In this document: piece by piece, positions 25,311-33,828 of the stretch
How the letters are laid out: every line of letters begins with the position of its first letter
Numbering within the stretch: position 1 is the stretch's first letter
DNA from: DTU036 sp964346475
GTDB lineage: Bacteria > Bacillota > Clostridia > Peptostreptococcales > Acidaminobacteraceae
Direction: 5' to 3'
NCBI GenBank assembly: GCA_964346475.1
Contig: CAYFUM010000007.1
Coordinates: 1 to 48,533 of the forward strand
Length of the DNA stretch: 48,533 nt
Translations under genes and position numbers: made by a program
The notes under the pieces: generated by a model
The model's input: only the letters and a program-made list of their open reading frames with translations
Database searches by the model: none
Told to the model about the DNA's origin: nothing

Positions 25311-25363
25311 TTAGGTTACCTCCTTAAGTACCTAATAAGTCTATTAATATCTTCGCTTAATCC

Positions 25364-26620
25364 TTAAATTTTTTCCTGGGGATAGATGCTCAGATACATC
25401 TTTGAGCCTAAAATTCCACCACTCACCATGGCTAGTAGAAAGAACCAGCCTGAAAGGGAAAAGTTAGCAAGTCCTGAATAGAGGGCTCCTGCGTTACATC
25501 CACCAGCTAAACTGGCGCCGTAACCCATCATAAGGCCACCAAAGGCAAATAGAAGAGCATCTTTTAGGTTAAACCTGAAGTTCAGGGAAAACCTACCTGC
25601 CAGTAGCATGGCAACTAGTGCACCAGCCATAATTCCTATATTTCTGAGAGAGACTCCATTATTCATAAGACCCTTGGCAACTGCCTCTACCTGGCCCTGG
25701 AGCTGGGGTGCTGTGAAGTTCAGTCCCAGCTTTCCTAGCCCCCACATGGCCCATAGGCTATAGGGTCCCGAGGCCCCCCAGCCTGTTCCTGTGGTATTTA
25801 CTATAAATACATAGAGCAGGGCTATAAGCAAGGCTGCTGTTGTAAAGGACCAGCGCTGGACAAAGAATTTGTGGAAACTCCCTTCACCGAATAGACTTGA
25901 ACTAGATTGATCTTCTAAGGGCTTTTGCCAGTCCTCATAGACTTCAGCATTGTAGCGGCCCTGGGCCTTTCTCTTGTTTTCATAGCTTCTAATAAACAGA
26001 TAGATTAAAAAGAAAGCCACAATGTAGATAAGCACTGTACCCACATAGCCAAATACATCGGGTAGATAGAGCTGGAGGCCGACTTCCTGGAAGATGCCTC
26101 CCTTCCAGAAGGGGCCGTGGAGAGCTCCCAGTATACCCCCTAAACCAAAAAAGGGCAGGACGACCAGGGCTCTTCCTTCCCCTTCACCTACATCCGTTAG
26201 AGTACCTGAGGCACAGCAACCACCAAAAATCATACCAATTCCAAAGATAAATCCACCTATAAGGACATTTAGGCTGGCCTTTTGAACAAAGCCCGAACCA
26301 GGGATTATCATATCCCCTTCTTCTGCTCTAAAGGCAGGAAGTCCTCCCTTTTGAGCTGCTGCAAAGTGTATACCAGAAGTTGCAATAATTGTTATAAGTA
26401 ACATAAGTATAAGTGCCTTGGATAGGCTACCATCCCCTGTGAAATAAATCTTTCTCACACTGCCTGCAAAACCAAATCGTGACCGGCTAAAGACGTAGCC
26501 AAGCATAAGGCCAGTAATCAGGGATAGAGCTAGGCTTGAATTTCTAGCTGCTAAGTAATTGGCAAAAACTGCCAGGACAATAATTACTAAAATTCCACCA
26601 ATAAATTGACTCTTCTTCAT
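25364..26620 (-). CDS. YeeE/YedE family (thiosulfate-type) transporter
   Basis: A 418-residue membrane protein with two YeeE/YedE (DUF395) repeats, marked by GRFGF-like SRSRFGFAGS, FGGCCASGTLTDVGEG (first cysteine motif) and ASLAGGCNAGALYSGL (second). Cysteines in these motifs relay thiosulfate in characterised homologues. It is 53 bases upstream of the CoADR-rhodanese gene on the same strand, suggesting import and then reduction of sulfane sulfur. The selenium-linked YedE subtype is a less likely alternative because its characteristic N-terminal pattern is absent. Confidence 0.85.
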   Translation of the reverse strand: MKKSQFIGGILVIIVLAVFANYLAARNSSLALSLITGLMLGYVFSRSRFGFAGSVRKIYFTGDGSLSKALILMLLITIIATSGIHFAAAQKGGLPAFRAEEGDMIIPGSGFVQKASLNVLIGGFIFGIGMIFGGCCASGTLTDVGEGEGRALVVLPFFGLGGILGALHGPFWKGGIFQEVGLQLYLPDVFGYVGTVLIYIVAFFLIYLFIRSYENKRKAQGRYNAEVYEDWQKPLEDQSSSSLFGEGSFHKFFVQRWSFTTAALLIALLYVFIVNTTGTGWGASGPYSLWAMWGLGKLGLNFTAPQLQGQVEAVAKGLMNNGVSLRNIGIMAGALVAMLLAGRFSLNFRFNLKDALLFAFGGLMMGYGASLAGGCNAGALYSGLANFSLSGWFFLLAMVSGGILGSKMYLSIYPQEKI

Positions 26621-26880
26621 ATAATGCTCCTATTCATTTTTTTTAGCCTCCTATTTATACTTCTTATCTATATTGTCTTTCTTAATATTAACATCCCTTT
26701 TTTTACTGTCAAGGGTTCCCAGCGGAGATTCTAGCCACAGACCGCAAATTTCCTCTCTTATTTTCCCTTTTAAATTCTTCCCCTCCAAATATTGACATAA
26801 AAAGCCCTTTGGTCCTAATTGTTTTTATTAAAATTTAACTTTTCAGCTTGCTTCTTGTCAAATTCCTTGAGACAAAAATA

Positions 26881-26902
26881 GAAGCCCCATCAAGGGGGCT
26901 TC
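26881..26902 (-). terminator. Terminator of the aldehyde dehydrogenase gene
   Basis: GAAGCCCC-ATCAAG-GGGGCTTC, an 8-bp GC-rich stem, 14 bases after the aldehyde dehydrogenase stop; leftward it runs into TATTTTTGTC. The preceding 260 bases (26621-26880) hold no gene I can see. Confidence 0.88.
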
Positions 26903-26916
26903 GCTCCTAGTTGTTT

Positions 26917-28323
26917 TTATTTTATGAAGACAGCCTTTACTTCTAAAAACTCCTCTAGCCCGTATCTTCCGCCCTCCCTACCTATTCCTGAATGCTTGTA
27001 GCCTCCAAAGGGAGAGCCGGTATAGTAGGCAGAGTCATTTAAAATCACCTCACCTGCCCTAAGTCTTGCTGCAACTTCAAGGGCCTTTGTCTCGTCGCCA
27101 AAGACTGCAGCCGATAGGCCATAATCTGTATCATTGGCAATTTCTATTGCCTCCTCCAGCTTGTCATAGTAAATTACACTTAGCACAGGACCAAATATCT
27201 CTTCCCGGGCAATGGTCATGGAGTTATCAACCTCTGTAAAGACCGTGGGCCCCACATAGTAGCCCTGGCCAAGTCTTGGAACTTCACCCAGAAGAAGCCT
27301 AGCTCCCTCCTCTATGCCCTTTTCTATATAGCTAGCTACCTTATCAAATTGTTTTCTTGAAGCCAGGGGTCCTACCCTGGTTCCCTCAGCCTGGGGATCA
27401 CCAAAGACAAATTTCCCAGTAATTTCTACAATTTTTTCCTCGATTTTTCTGGCCTCATCCCTGGGAACCAGCAGCCTACTCAGGGCTGAACAAGACTGAC
27501 CGGTATTACTATAGATAGATCCTAGGACTCTTTTTACCGTCCTATCTAGGTCTGCCCCCCTTAAAACTATGGCTGGAGATTTCCCACCCAGCTCCAGGGC
27601 CAGCCTCTTAACTCCATCCATGGCAAGTTTTCCCACAGCCCTTCCACCTTCGGTAGAGCCTGTAAAGGAGACCATATCTACATCCTTATGGCTGGCCAGG
27701 AGGTTACCAACCTCTGAACCCCTGCCCGGTACCAGGTTAAATACTCCTCTAGGAAAACCCGCCCTATCAATGGCTTCGGTCAAAAGATAGGCTGAAAGAG
27801 GGGTAATCTGGCTTGGCTTTAGTACCATGGTATTTCCTGCAATAAGGGCTGGCGCTAGCTTGTGCATGATTTGACCAAAGGGATAGTTCCAAGGAGTCAG
27901 GGCTGCAACTACACCCACTGCTTCCTTTCTAACTATATAACCGCCATAATTTTCTACAAAGTTATATTCCCTGGCAAGATCAATCATGTGGGCCAGGCCC
28001 TCTAGGTAGGACTGGGTGTGGACCCTGTCGGCAAAAAAGGGAGTCGACCCCAGTTCCAGGGAAATGACCCTGGCCATATCCCCCTTGATCTTTTCCAGCT
28101 CATCTAGGAGCCTAGTCATAAAGTCTAGTCTTTCCTCCAGGGGCCTTGCAGACCAGCCATCAAAGGCCTTCCTAGCGGCCCCGATTGCCCTGTCTACATC
28201 TTCACTGCTGGAGGCAGGCACCCTGCCTATAATCTTCCTATTGGCCGGATTCTCCACCTCTATAAAGTCATCACCACTGGAATTCTGCCAGCTGCCATCA
28301 AGATAAATTTTATCGTAGAACAT
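26917..28323 (-). CDS. NAD(P)-dependent aldehyde dehydrogenase
   Basis: A 468-residue ALDH-superfamily enzyme that oxidises an aldehyde to a carboxylate. It has LTPWNYPFGQIMHKLAPAL (substrate channel and Asn), SFTGSTEGGRAVGKLA (cofactor loop), LELGGKSPAIVL with general base Glu244, and the nucleophile Cys278 in NTGQSCSALSR, ending EEIFGPVLSVIYYD and SPFGGYKHSGIGREGG. The actual aldehyde is unknown. It stands alone with its own terminator, 83 bases downstream of the YeiH gene. Confidence 0.93.
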   Translation of the reverse strand: MFYDKIYLDGSWQNSSGDDFIEVENPANRKIIGRVPASSSEDVDRAIGAARKAFDGWSARPLEERLDFMTRLLDELEKIKGDMARVISLELGSTPFFADRVHTQSYLEGLAHMIDLAREYNFVENYGGYIVRKEAVGVVAALTPWNYPFGQIMHKLAPALIAGNTMVLKPSQITPLSAYLLTEAIDRAGFPRGVFNLVPGRGSEVGNLLASHKDVDMVSFTGSTEGGRAVGKLAMDGVKRLALELGGKSPAIVLRGADLDRTVKRVLGSIYSNTGQSCSALSRLLVPRDEARKIEEKIVEITGKFVFGDPQAEGTRVGPLASRKQFDKVASYIEKGIEEGARLLLGEVPRLGQGYYVGPTVFTEVDNSMTIAREEIFGPVLSVIYYDKLEEAIEIANDTDYGLSAAVFGDETKALEVAARLRAGEVILNDSAYYTGSPFGGYKHSGIGREGGRYGLEEFLEVKAVFIK

Positions 28324-28406
28324 CCTTCCCCCCCTACTTCTTAATATCTAAGCTAAAAACCTCTCTACTAGTAAATACCCAAAGCTAAATCCCCCTACCA
28401 GCTAGT

Positions 28407-29420
28407 CTAAACTTGACCCAGGCCCAGCTGGACTAGAAAGGAGACTATCACTACTAGAATCGAAATAATAAAACCGTGAACCAGAGGCAGGATTCCAGAC
28501 TTTGATATCTCCTCCAGGCTGGTGGATAGGCCAATGGCCCCCAGGGACATAACCATGGCAAACTTACTTATCTGGGAAATGGATGAGCTCAAACCATCTG
28601 AAATAAGGCCTGTGCTTTTAAGGGCCACCATAAGAAGAAACATTACTATAAAGTAGGGAAATATCCTTCCCAGCTCAATCTTCCTGGTTTTCTTGCCTAA
28701 ATCAGACCCTTTTTCAAGTCTTGCATTTATCAGGGAGAAGACTAGAACTATGGGGATAATGGATAGGGTCCTGGTCAGTTTAACTATTAGAGAGAAGTTT
28801 CCCGCTGCATCGGAAAAGGCGTAGCCAGCCGCTACAACCGAGGAGGTATCATGAATGGCCGTCCCCGTCCAAAGGCCATAACCCAGATCACTCATTCCTA
28901 AAGACTTTCCCATAAAGGGAAAGATTAGAAGTAGGAGCATATCCACTATAAATATAGTGGATATGGAGTAGGCTATGTCCTTAGATTTAGCATCTATTGT
29001 AGGGGCCAGGGTAGCGACTGCAGAGCCCCCGCATATGGCCGTGCCTACTGAGATGAGGCTGGAGAGCTTCCAGTCCATCTTGAAGAGCTTTCCCAATAGG
29101 TAGCCAAGACCAAAGGCTACACTGAGAGTAAAGGCCATAACCACCAGGGAGTATTTGCCCACTTCGATGAGCTGGACAAAGCTCAGGGTTGCCCCCATGA
29201 GGATGATAGAGAGCTTGAGTATCCTTTTAGAGACAAAGTTAAGGCCTGGCCCTAGCTTGCCACGACCCCCAAGATAGGGATTTACCAGCATCCCAATAAG
29301 TAGAGCTATAACACCAGGGCTAATCAGTCCCCCAGGCATTATGGCAGCCAGGCTCCTAGCAAGAATAGCTAGGAGTAGGCTCAATAAGACCCCAAAAACA
29401 TATTTATTAATTCTTTCCAA
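28407..29420 (-). CDS. YeiH family putative sulfate/anion exporter
   Basis: A 337-residue membrane protein with about ten helices, of the UPF0324/YeiH family, with VGTAICGGSAVATLAP and LWTGTAIHDTSSVVAAGYAFS. Homologues are named putative sulfate exporters and appear with sulfonate-degradation genes; direct proof is scarce. Sitting upstream of an aldehyde dehydrogenase and near the YeeE/CoADR pair, a sulfur-compound role is plausible but not shown. Confidence 0.85.
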   Translation of the reverse strand: MERINKYVFGVLLSLLLAILARSLAAIMPGGLISPGVIALLIGMLVNPYLGGRGKLGPGLNFVSKRILKLSIILMGATLSFVQLIEVGKYSLVVMAFTLSVAFGLGYLLGKLFKMDWKLSSLISVGTAICGGSAVATLAPTIDAKSKDIAYSISTIFIVDMLLLLIFPFMGKSLGMSDLGYGLWTGTAIHDTSSVVAAGYAFSDAAGNFSLIVKLTRTLSIIPIVLVFSLINARLEKGSDLGKKTRKIELGRIFPYFIVMFLLMVALKSTGLISDGLSSSISQISKFAMVMSLGAIGLSTSLEEISKSGILPLVHGFIISILVVIVSFLVQLGLGQV

Positions 29421-29790
29421 TTTCCGCTCCTTTTTATCATATAGCTTGACTATACTGGTAAAAGACTATAATATCTAATCATTTATTCTTATAATCTCCG
29501 GGAGGTTACTTGTCTTAGCTGCTAAGCCAGGGCCTATAAATACCTAGGTTTTATTTATCTTTATCGTCTTAAAGATTTCAAGAGAATGCTAAAATTTAGT
29601 CCTTAGGCTCAATATTTCTTTTTATTTTTCAGGAGACTCCTTCCATATAAGATAGACTTTATTTTTTTGATGCCTTCTATAAAAATTTATTTTTTAAAAA
29701 ACCCTGGATATAGAGTTCTTAAGCTTCCTTATCATACATAGACTCTTGTTAGAAACTTAGTCTAAATAGAAAATAAAGGAGGCCAGGACA
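29421..29790. other. Intergenic region between divergent genes, no gene seen
   Basis: A 370-base AT-rich region between the leftward YeiH gene and the rightward protease gene. It should hold both promoters. The only clear element is AAAGGAGG just before the protease ATG. I see no conserved reading frame, tRNA or strong hairpin. Confidence 0.6.
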
Positions 29791-30928
29791 ATGAAAAAAA
29801 TTAGAGAATCCTTCTGCCTGGTAATGAGCCTGATTATTATTCTAGCTTTTATTATGCCAGCCTTTGCCCAGGAAGAAATCAACCCCAGCGTGCTAGCCAT
29901 GATCAACAAACCTGGTGTGGTACTGATTCAAACCCAGTGGACTGCAGATATAACCTGGTATGAGTTTTCCTTCTACAGTGATCTTGAGAGTGATCTTAGC
30001 TTTGCTGTCCAGGGTATGGTGGAGGATGGTATTATCCCCGATACTGAAGAGGCTATCTACTCCACCATAATCCAGCTTATGACCGATAACATGGCCTACT
30101 ACGCCTTTACAACAGGGATTTCGGAGACTGAAAGGGCCTCTACTGCGGCCGTGGGAACAGGCTTTATCGTCACCCCCGATGGCTATATTGTGACCAATGC
30201 CCACGTGGCAGAAACCAATGAGGATGAACTCTATATGCAGTTTGCCCTTACAGCCCTGGAAAATCTTGTAACAGAAAGCACCAATGAATTTGACGCCGAA
30301 CTTCGCCGGGGGGGATACTTTATGAGCCAGGCCGAGTGGGACGGTGTTGCCAACGCCTTTTATGGCCTCATGGCCCAGAACATGGAGATAAATAACCTCC
30401 AGACCAGCTACACCGCCTATATGGGAAATGTCACTCCAGGCAGTGACGTCTCCACCAAGGGTGTGGCTATGGACCTTAGAAAGATAGGAGAGCCCATTCC
30501 TGGCAAGGATGTGGCCATCTTGAAACTGGACAAGACCAACCTTCCCACTGTCGCCCTAGGCGATGACACTGAGTTAAGAACAGGAGATAGGGTCTATGCC
30601 ATGGNNNNNNNNNNNNNNNNNNNNNNNNNNNNNNNNNNNNNNNNNNNNNNNNNNNNNNNNNNNNNNNNNNNNNNNNNNNNNNNNNNNNNNNNNNNNNNNN
30701 NNNNTGGCAACAATAAATGACGCCCTTAACATCTCCCAGGCTATCCAGGAACCCACCCTGACCCAGGGGATTATCAGCGCTAAGAAGGAGATGGCAGGGG
30801 GCTGGAGCATCCTTCAGACCGATGCTGCTATCCACGGCGGTAACTCCGGTGGCCCTCTTTTTAATAGCAAGGGAGAGGTCATAGGGATTAACACCTTTGG
30901 CATGCTGGATAATACTGGAAGCAATACT
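29791..30928 (+). pseudogene. Secreted trypsin-like (S1C/HtrA-type) serine protease, N-terminal part, interrupted by insertion
   Basis: First part of an extracytoplasmic serine protease. It has a signal or anchor segment (residues about 8-26, ending PAFAQ). The catalytic triad is complete: His138 in VTNAHVAE, Asp240 in GKDVAILKL, and the serine in GGNSGGPLFN just before the break. An unusually long insert of about 90 residues lies between the His and Asp motifs. An assembly gap (30605-30704) sits at the YAMG...ATIN position, where homologues have GYPG, so probably few bases are missing. The frame ends at a TAA at 30938-30940 contributed by the inserted element. The rest of the gene resumes at 33852; joining the two restores one frame. 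Confidence 0.88.
30605..30704. other. Assembly gap (100 N) inside the protease gene
   Basis: Exactly 100 N. The protease reads cleanly to the left and, in a different nominal frame, to the right, so the real gap length differs from 100 by a non-multiple of three; homology suggests it is only a few codons. Confidence 0.99.
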
Positions 30929-30947
30929 TGTGTACGATAAAGAAGCA
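30927..30947. repeat. Left att junction (attL) of the inserted element
   Basis: Gene sequence ends at AATACT and the element begins TTGTGTACGATAAAGAAGCA. The element arm is the inverted counterpart of the right junction (TGCTTCTTTATC..ACACAAG) with only two mismatched positions. The dinucleotide CT (30927-30928) is shared with the right junction at 33850-33851 and is the likely crossover core. Confidence 0.8.
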
Positions 30948-30988
30948 GACAGCAAAATGATAGACAGAAAGCCTCGCCATTCCAAAAG

Positions 30989-31013
30989 AAAGGGAAGCAA
31001 AAAGCTTCCCTTT
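30989..31013. terminator. Hairpin downstream of the lipoprotein gene
   Basis: AAAGGGAAGC-AAAAA-GCTTCCCTTT, a perfect 10-bp stem inside the element's left end, 33 bases beyond the leftward lipoprotein gene. It probably terminates the cargo transcript; there is no long T-run, so strength is uncertain. Confidence 0.65.
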
Positions 31014-31045
31014 CAGCATAACTACCAGCCGATATGTTTGAACGC

Positions 31046-31390
31046 TTAATTATCTAATTGCTCAAATAGAATCCATTTTTCGTTAAAAAGAACTGCAACA
31101 CCTTCTCCAACAATAACATACGGTGCGTCCAGGCATTGAACATTTGCCTCTCCGTTTTGGGTCGGAAGGTCTTTTTCACTAACAACAGATGTTACATGAC
31201 CAGAATATGACTTTTCTAGCGGAGCGGTATCCAATTCTTTTCCAAGCGAGTAATATACAACGCCATCTATCATTATGGCGGGAGAAAGAACATCAGGGGT
31301 ATCTGCCGTGTCATGCTGACATGCTGTCATGCAAAACAGAATCATTGGGAGTGCCAATGTTAGGCAAAATATTAAAGATCCTTTTTTCAT
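31046..31390 (-). CDS. Small hypothetical lipoprotein (element cargo)
   Basis: A 114-residue protein beginning MKKGSLIFCLTLALPMILF and a lipobox MTAC with the lipidated Cys at residue 24, so it should be anchored outside the membrane. The mature part has DGVVYYSLGKELDTAPLEKS and ends ILFEQLDN. I do not recognise the family. It starts one base after the stop of the papain-like peptidase gene, so the two are translated together. A secreted peptidase paired with a surface lipoprotein could be a toxin-immunity or inhibitor pair, but that is speculation. The YYSLGREY of the peptidase and YYSLGKEL here are similar, suggesting a shared domain. Confidence 0.7.
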   Translation of the reverse strand: MKKGSLIFCLTLALPMILFCMTACQHDTADTPDVLSPAIMIDGVVYYSLGKELDTAPLEKSYSGHVTSVVSEKDLPTQNGEANVQCLDAPYVIVGEGVAVLFNEKWILFEQLDN

Positions 31391-31391
31391 G

Positions 31392-32558
31392 TTAATACAC
31401 CACCTGTGATAGCGTCCAAGTATATGAGCCATCCACATAGACAACATTGCTTGAAGATGTTACTGTTATCGTGGTTGCATCAGAGTACCAAGGATTTTTT
31501 ATATAATAGGTGTAGTTTGAGGCGCTGTTTTTTATGTATCCAGTAATTATAATGGCATGGTACACCTTATCACTGCCGGATCCAGAATACCATGACCCCA
31601 TTATCGGTCTTCCGCCAGTGATTGCGGTCGTTACTTTTGAGAACGAGAGAGGGCTTGACGAAAATTTACAGCCTGCACTGTAATTGTCATTTGCATAATT
31701 TTTGTAATCCGTCATGTTAGGTTTTCCACCAGTACCATGAGTATATCCACCATTTGTCATTGCAGTGGTTAAAGATGGCGTTGTATAGGACGTGGAGAAT
31801 CTATAATTCAAAACAGCTGCCCACGCAGCTACGCCACAAATACCACTTCCCTGAGAAACATGAGGCACAGGAAGGGGATTTGGAAGCAACCGAGTGCCAG
31901 AAAAAGATTGATCTAAAGGAGATGCCTTGCTTGATTTTTCTATTGAAACGATAGTTGAGTACTCTGTACTTGCATTTTTCTTAACTTGTCTACTAACGTT
32001 TTTGATTTCTTCAACGTTTACAGATATAGCATTATCTGCCACTTGATCAATAAGAATTTCAACTTCTGATCCATCGGTGGCAAATAGTTTGTCTCCAATT
32101 CTTCCAATTACAATCCCGTCACTCAATTTGAGTAGAGATGATTTTTTGAGACCGTTAAGTTGATCGGCATATTCTCTGCCTAACGAATAATAGTATGCAT
32201 TCGTGAAACTATCATAATACACACCGATAATTCCTACTATGTTTCCGTTATAAAGCAACGGACAGGAATATACATCATCAGACAAGACATCACCTGTTTT
32301 ATTAAACGTATAAACCACAAACGGTGTTCCGACAGACATGTTTTGGAAGGTGGTTAAGTCAAACCCCAGATCCTCACATGCAGTCCCAATTTGTGCTTTC
32401 ATATTTTCTAAATGCTGAGATGCCAGGACAGAAATAGAATCTGTGTTGTTAGTTGAAACCTTCATGTCAAAACCCATGTCACCTTCCGCAGCAAAAGCAT
32501 GTGAAGAGATGGAAAAACACAAGATTAATGCGATGAAGAAAGATAATGTTTTTTTTAT
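31392..32558 (-). CDS. Secreted papain-like cysteine peptidase (C39-like fold), non-canonical start
   Basis: A secreted protein of about 388 residues. The last 170 residues form a papain-like peptidase: Cys in SGICGVAAWAAVLNYR, His in VYHAIIITGYI, and the Asn/Trp site in KNPWYSD. The N-terminal 200 residues are a prodomain-like region with YYSLGREY. A full signal peptide (KKTLSFFIALILCFSISSHAFA) is only obtained by starting at an ATA codon (32558-32556), 6 bases after AAAGGAG; the first ordinary start, TTG at 32522, would cut into that signal. ATA is a rare start, so either a start-codon mutation or weak ATA initiation is implied. Codon use is unlike the host. The next gene is a lipoprotein one base downstream. 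Confidence 0.75.
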   Translation of the reverse strand: MKKTLSFFIALILCFSISSHAFAAEGDMGFDMKVSTNNTDSISVLASQHLENMKAQIGTACEDLGFDLTTFQNMSVGTPFVVYTFNKTGDVLSDDVYSCPLLYNGNIVGIIGVYYDSFTNAYYYSLGREYADQLNGLKKSSLLKLSDGIVIGRIGDKLFATDGSEVEILIDQVADNAISVNVEEIKNVSRQVKKNASTEYSTIVSIEKSSKASPLDQSFSGTRLLPNPLPVPHVSQGSGICGVAAWAAVLNYRFSTSYTTPSLTTAMTNGGYTHGTGGKPNMTDYKNYANDNYSAGCKFSSSPLSFSKVTTAITGGRPIMGSWYSGSGSDKVYHAIIITGYIKNSASNYTYYIKNPWYSDATTITVTSSSNVVYVDGSYTWTLSQVVY

Positions 32559-32610
32559 TGTAAACTCCTTTCAAAAATAGTCAAAAACAGTATAGCAAAT
32601 GCATAAAAAA

Positions 32611-32648
32611 GCGCACAAGCCGACTAATCACCAGTCCGGCCTATGCGC
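32611..32648 (-). terminator. Terminator after the Trp/Cys-rich small gene
   Basis: On the minus strand a long GC-rich stem (GCGCA..TGCGC outer, GCCGGACT with AGTCGGC inner, one bulge) is followed by TTTTTT (32610-32605). It overlaps the stop of the small gene and separates it from the peptidase gene. Confidence 0.85.
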
Positions 32649-32745
32649 CAACAGAAACGATTTTGATACGACCTCTCCATAATCGGGAGCCGCACCAATA
32701 CCACCAACACGCAAAGCCAAACCGGGCATCACTGGGACGATACAT
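32641..32745 (-). CDS. 34-residue Trp/Cys-rich small peptide gene
   Basis: A short frame with a good ribosome site (TTGGAGG, 7 bases before ATG) and its own strong terminator. The peptide reads MYRPSDARFGFACWWYW, then CGSRLWRGRIKIVSVGA. It is rich in Trp, Cys and Arg, with two cysteines flanking WWYW, and has no cleavable leader I can define. It could be a membrane-active or secreted peptide, a regulatory leader peptide or a small structural protein. I do not recognise a named family. It sits divergent to the recombinase fragment and upstream of a secreted peptidase and lipoprotein. Being a complete transcription-translation unit is my reason for calling it a gene. Confidence 0.6.
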   Translation of the reverse strand: MYRPSDARFGFACWWYWCGSRLWRGRIKIVSVGA

Positions 32746-32809
32746 GGCGTTACCTCCAATCATAGTTTGTCAGATAGGTATTCTATCCGCATAACAAGTC
32801 TACCATATA

Positions 32810-33761
32810 ATGACCACCATTTTCAATGAACTTCAAAACCGAGAAAATCTCTTACAAGGTAAAATCGAGCGTGTGGAAAATCCCGAAGAAAAGCAAGTGG
32901 TATTCGAGAACACCCACGAGCCCATCATCGACCCTGCCACATGGGAGCGAGTGCAGGAGCTTCGCAAGCAGCGCAAAGGCCCCAACCGCTATGATGAAGT
33001 GGGGCTGTTCTCCGGCATATTGTTCTGCGCCGACTGCGGCAGCGTCCTCTACCAGCAGCGGTATGAGAACAAGACCCGCAAGCAGGACTGCTACATCTGC
33101 GGCAACTACAAACGGCGTGTCAAGAGCTGCACGGCGCACTTTATCCGCACCGACCTTCTGACAGCGGGCGTGACGGCGAATCTCAGGAAAATCACCGCCT
33201 ACGCCGCCAAGCACGAAAAGCAGTTTATGAAGCTGCTGATCGAGCAGAACGAGGACGGCGGCAAGAAGCGCAGCGCAGCCAAGAAGAAAGAACTGGACGC
33301 AGCCGAGAAGCGCATAGCCGAGCTGTCCGCCATCTTCAAGCGGCTGTATGAGGACAGCGTGACCGGTCGCATCTCCGATGAACGGTTTGCGGAGCTGTCG
33401 GCCGACTATGAAGCCGAGCAGCGGCAGCTTAAAGAGAGAGCCGCCGAACTGCAAGGGGAGCTTTCNNNNNNNNNNNNNNNNNNNNNNNNNNNNNNNNNNN
33501 NNNNNNNNNNNNNNNNNNNNNNNNNNNNNNNNNNNNNNNNNNNNNNNNNNNNNNNNNNNNNNNNNGGCTACGGTCAACGCCGGGAAGTTTATGAACGTCG
33601 TCCGTAAATACACCAGCTTTGAGGAGCTGACCCCCACCCTGCTGCGGGAGTTTATTGAGAAAATCGTCGTGCATGAGTGCAGCTATGACGAGAACAAAAA
33701 CCGCAGACAGGAAATCGAGATATACTATTCTTTCGTCGGCAAGGTAGACTTGCCCGAATAA
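32810..33761 (+). pseudogene. Large serine recombinase, C-terminal fragment (zinc ribbon, coiled coil, DUF4368-type end)
   Basis: Recombinase of the TndX/DUF4368-type gut-Firmicute family, missing its catalytic N-terminal resolvase domain (about 230 residues). Present: recombinase-domain end (VFENTHEPIIDPATWERVQ), zinc beta ribbon LFCADCGSVLY with CYICGNYK and SCTAHFIR, a coiled coil (KKKELDAAEKRIAELSAIFK), and after the gap KFMNVVRKYTSFEELTPTLL, IVVHECSYDENKNR and IYYSFVGKVDLPE. The gap should be short because homologues have only some ten residues between the flanks. The GC content and GCC/CGC/CTG codons contrast with the host. It ends 67 bases before the right att arm, the usual position for such a gene. 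Upstream of about 32850 no resolvase sequence can be read. Confidence 0.85.
33466..33565. other. Assembly gap (100 N) inside the recombinase fragment
   Basis: Exactly 100 N. Protein homology on both sides suggests only tens of bases are missing. Confidence 0.99.
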
Positions 33762-33828
33762 CGCCCGACCTGTCCGGCACAATAAGCTAAGTGCCGGATG
33801 GGAACGGCAAAAAATTTTACACTTCTAT

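Noticed and set aside
25364..26620. YeeE/YedE protein as the selenium-specific transporter YedE
   Set aside because: Attractive given selenocysteine use, but the sequence has the two-repeat thiosulfate-type cysteine motifs and sits with a persulfide reductase, not with sel genes.
32852..33637. 261-codon open frame on the minus strand across the recombinase region
   Set aside because: Shadow of the GC-rich recombinase coding strand; composition is Leu/Val/Gly low complexity and it spans an N gap.
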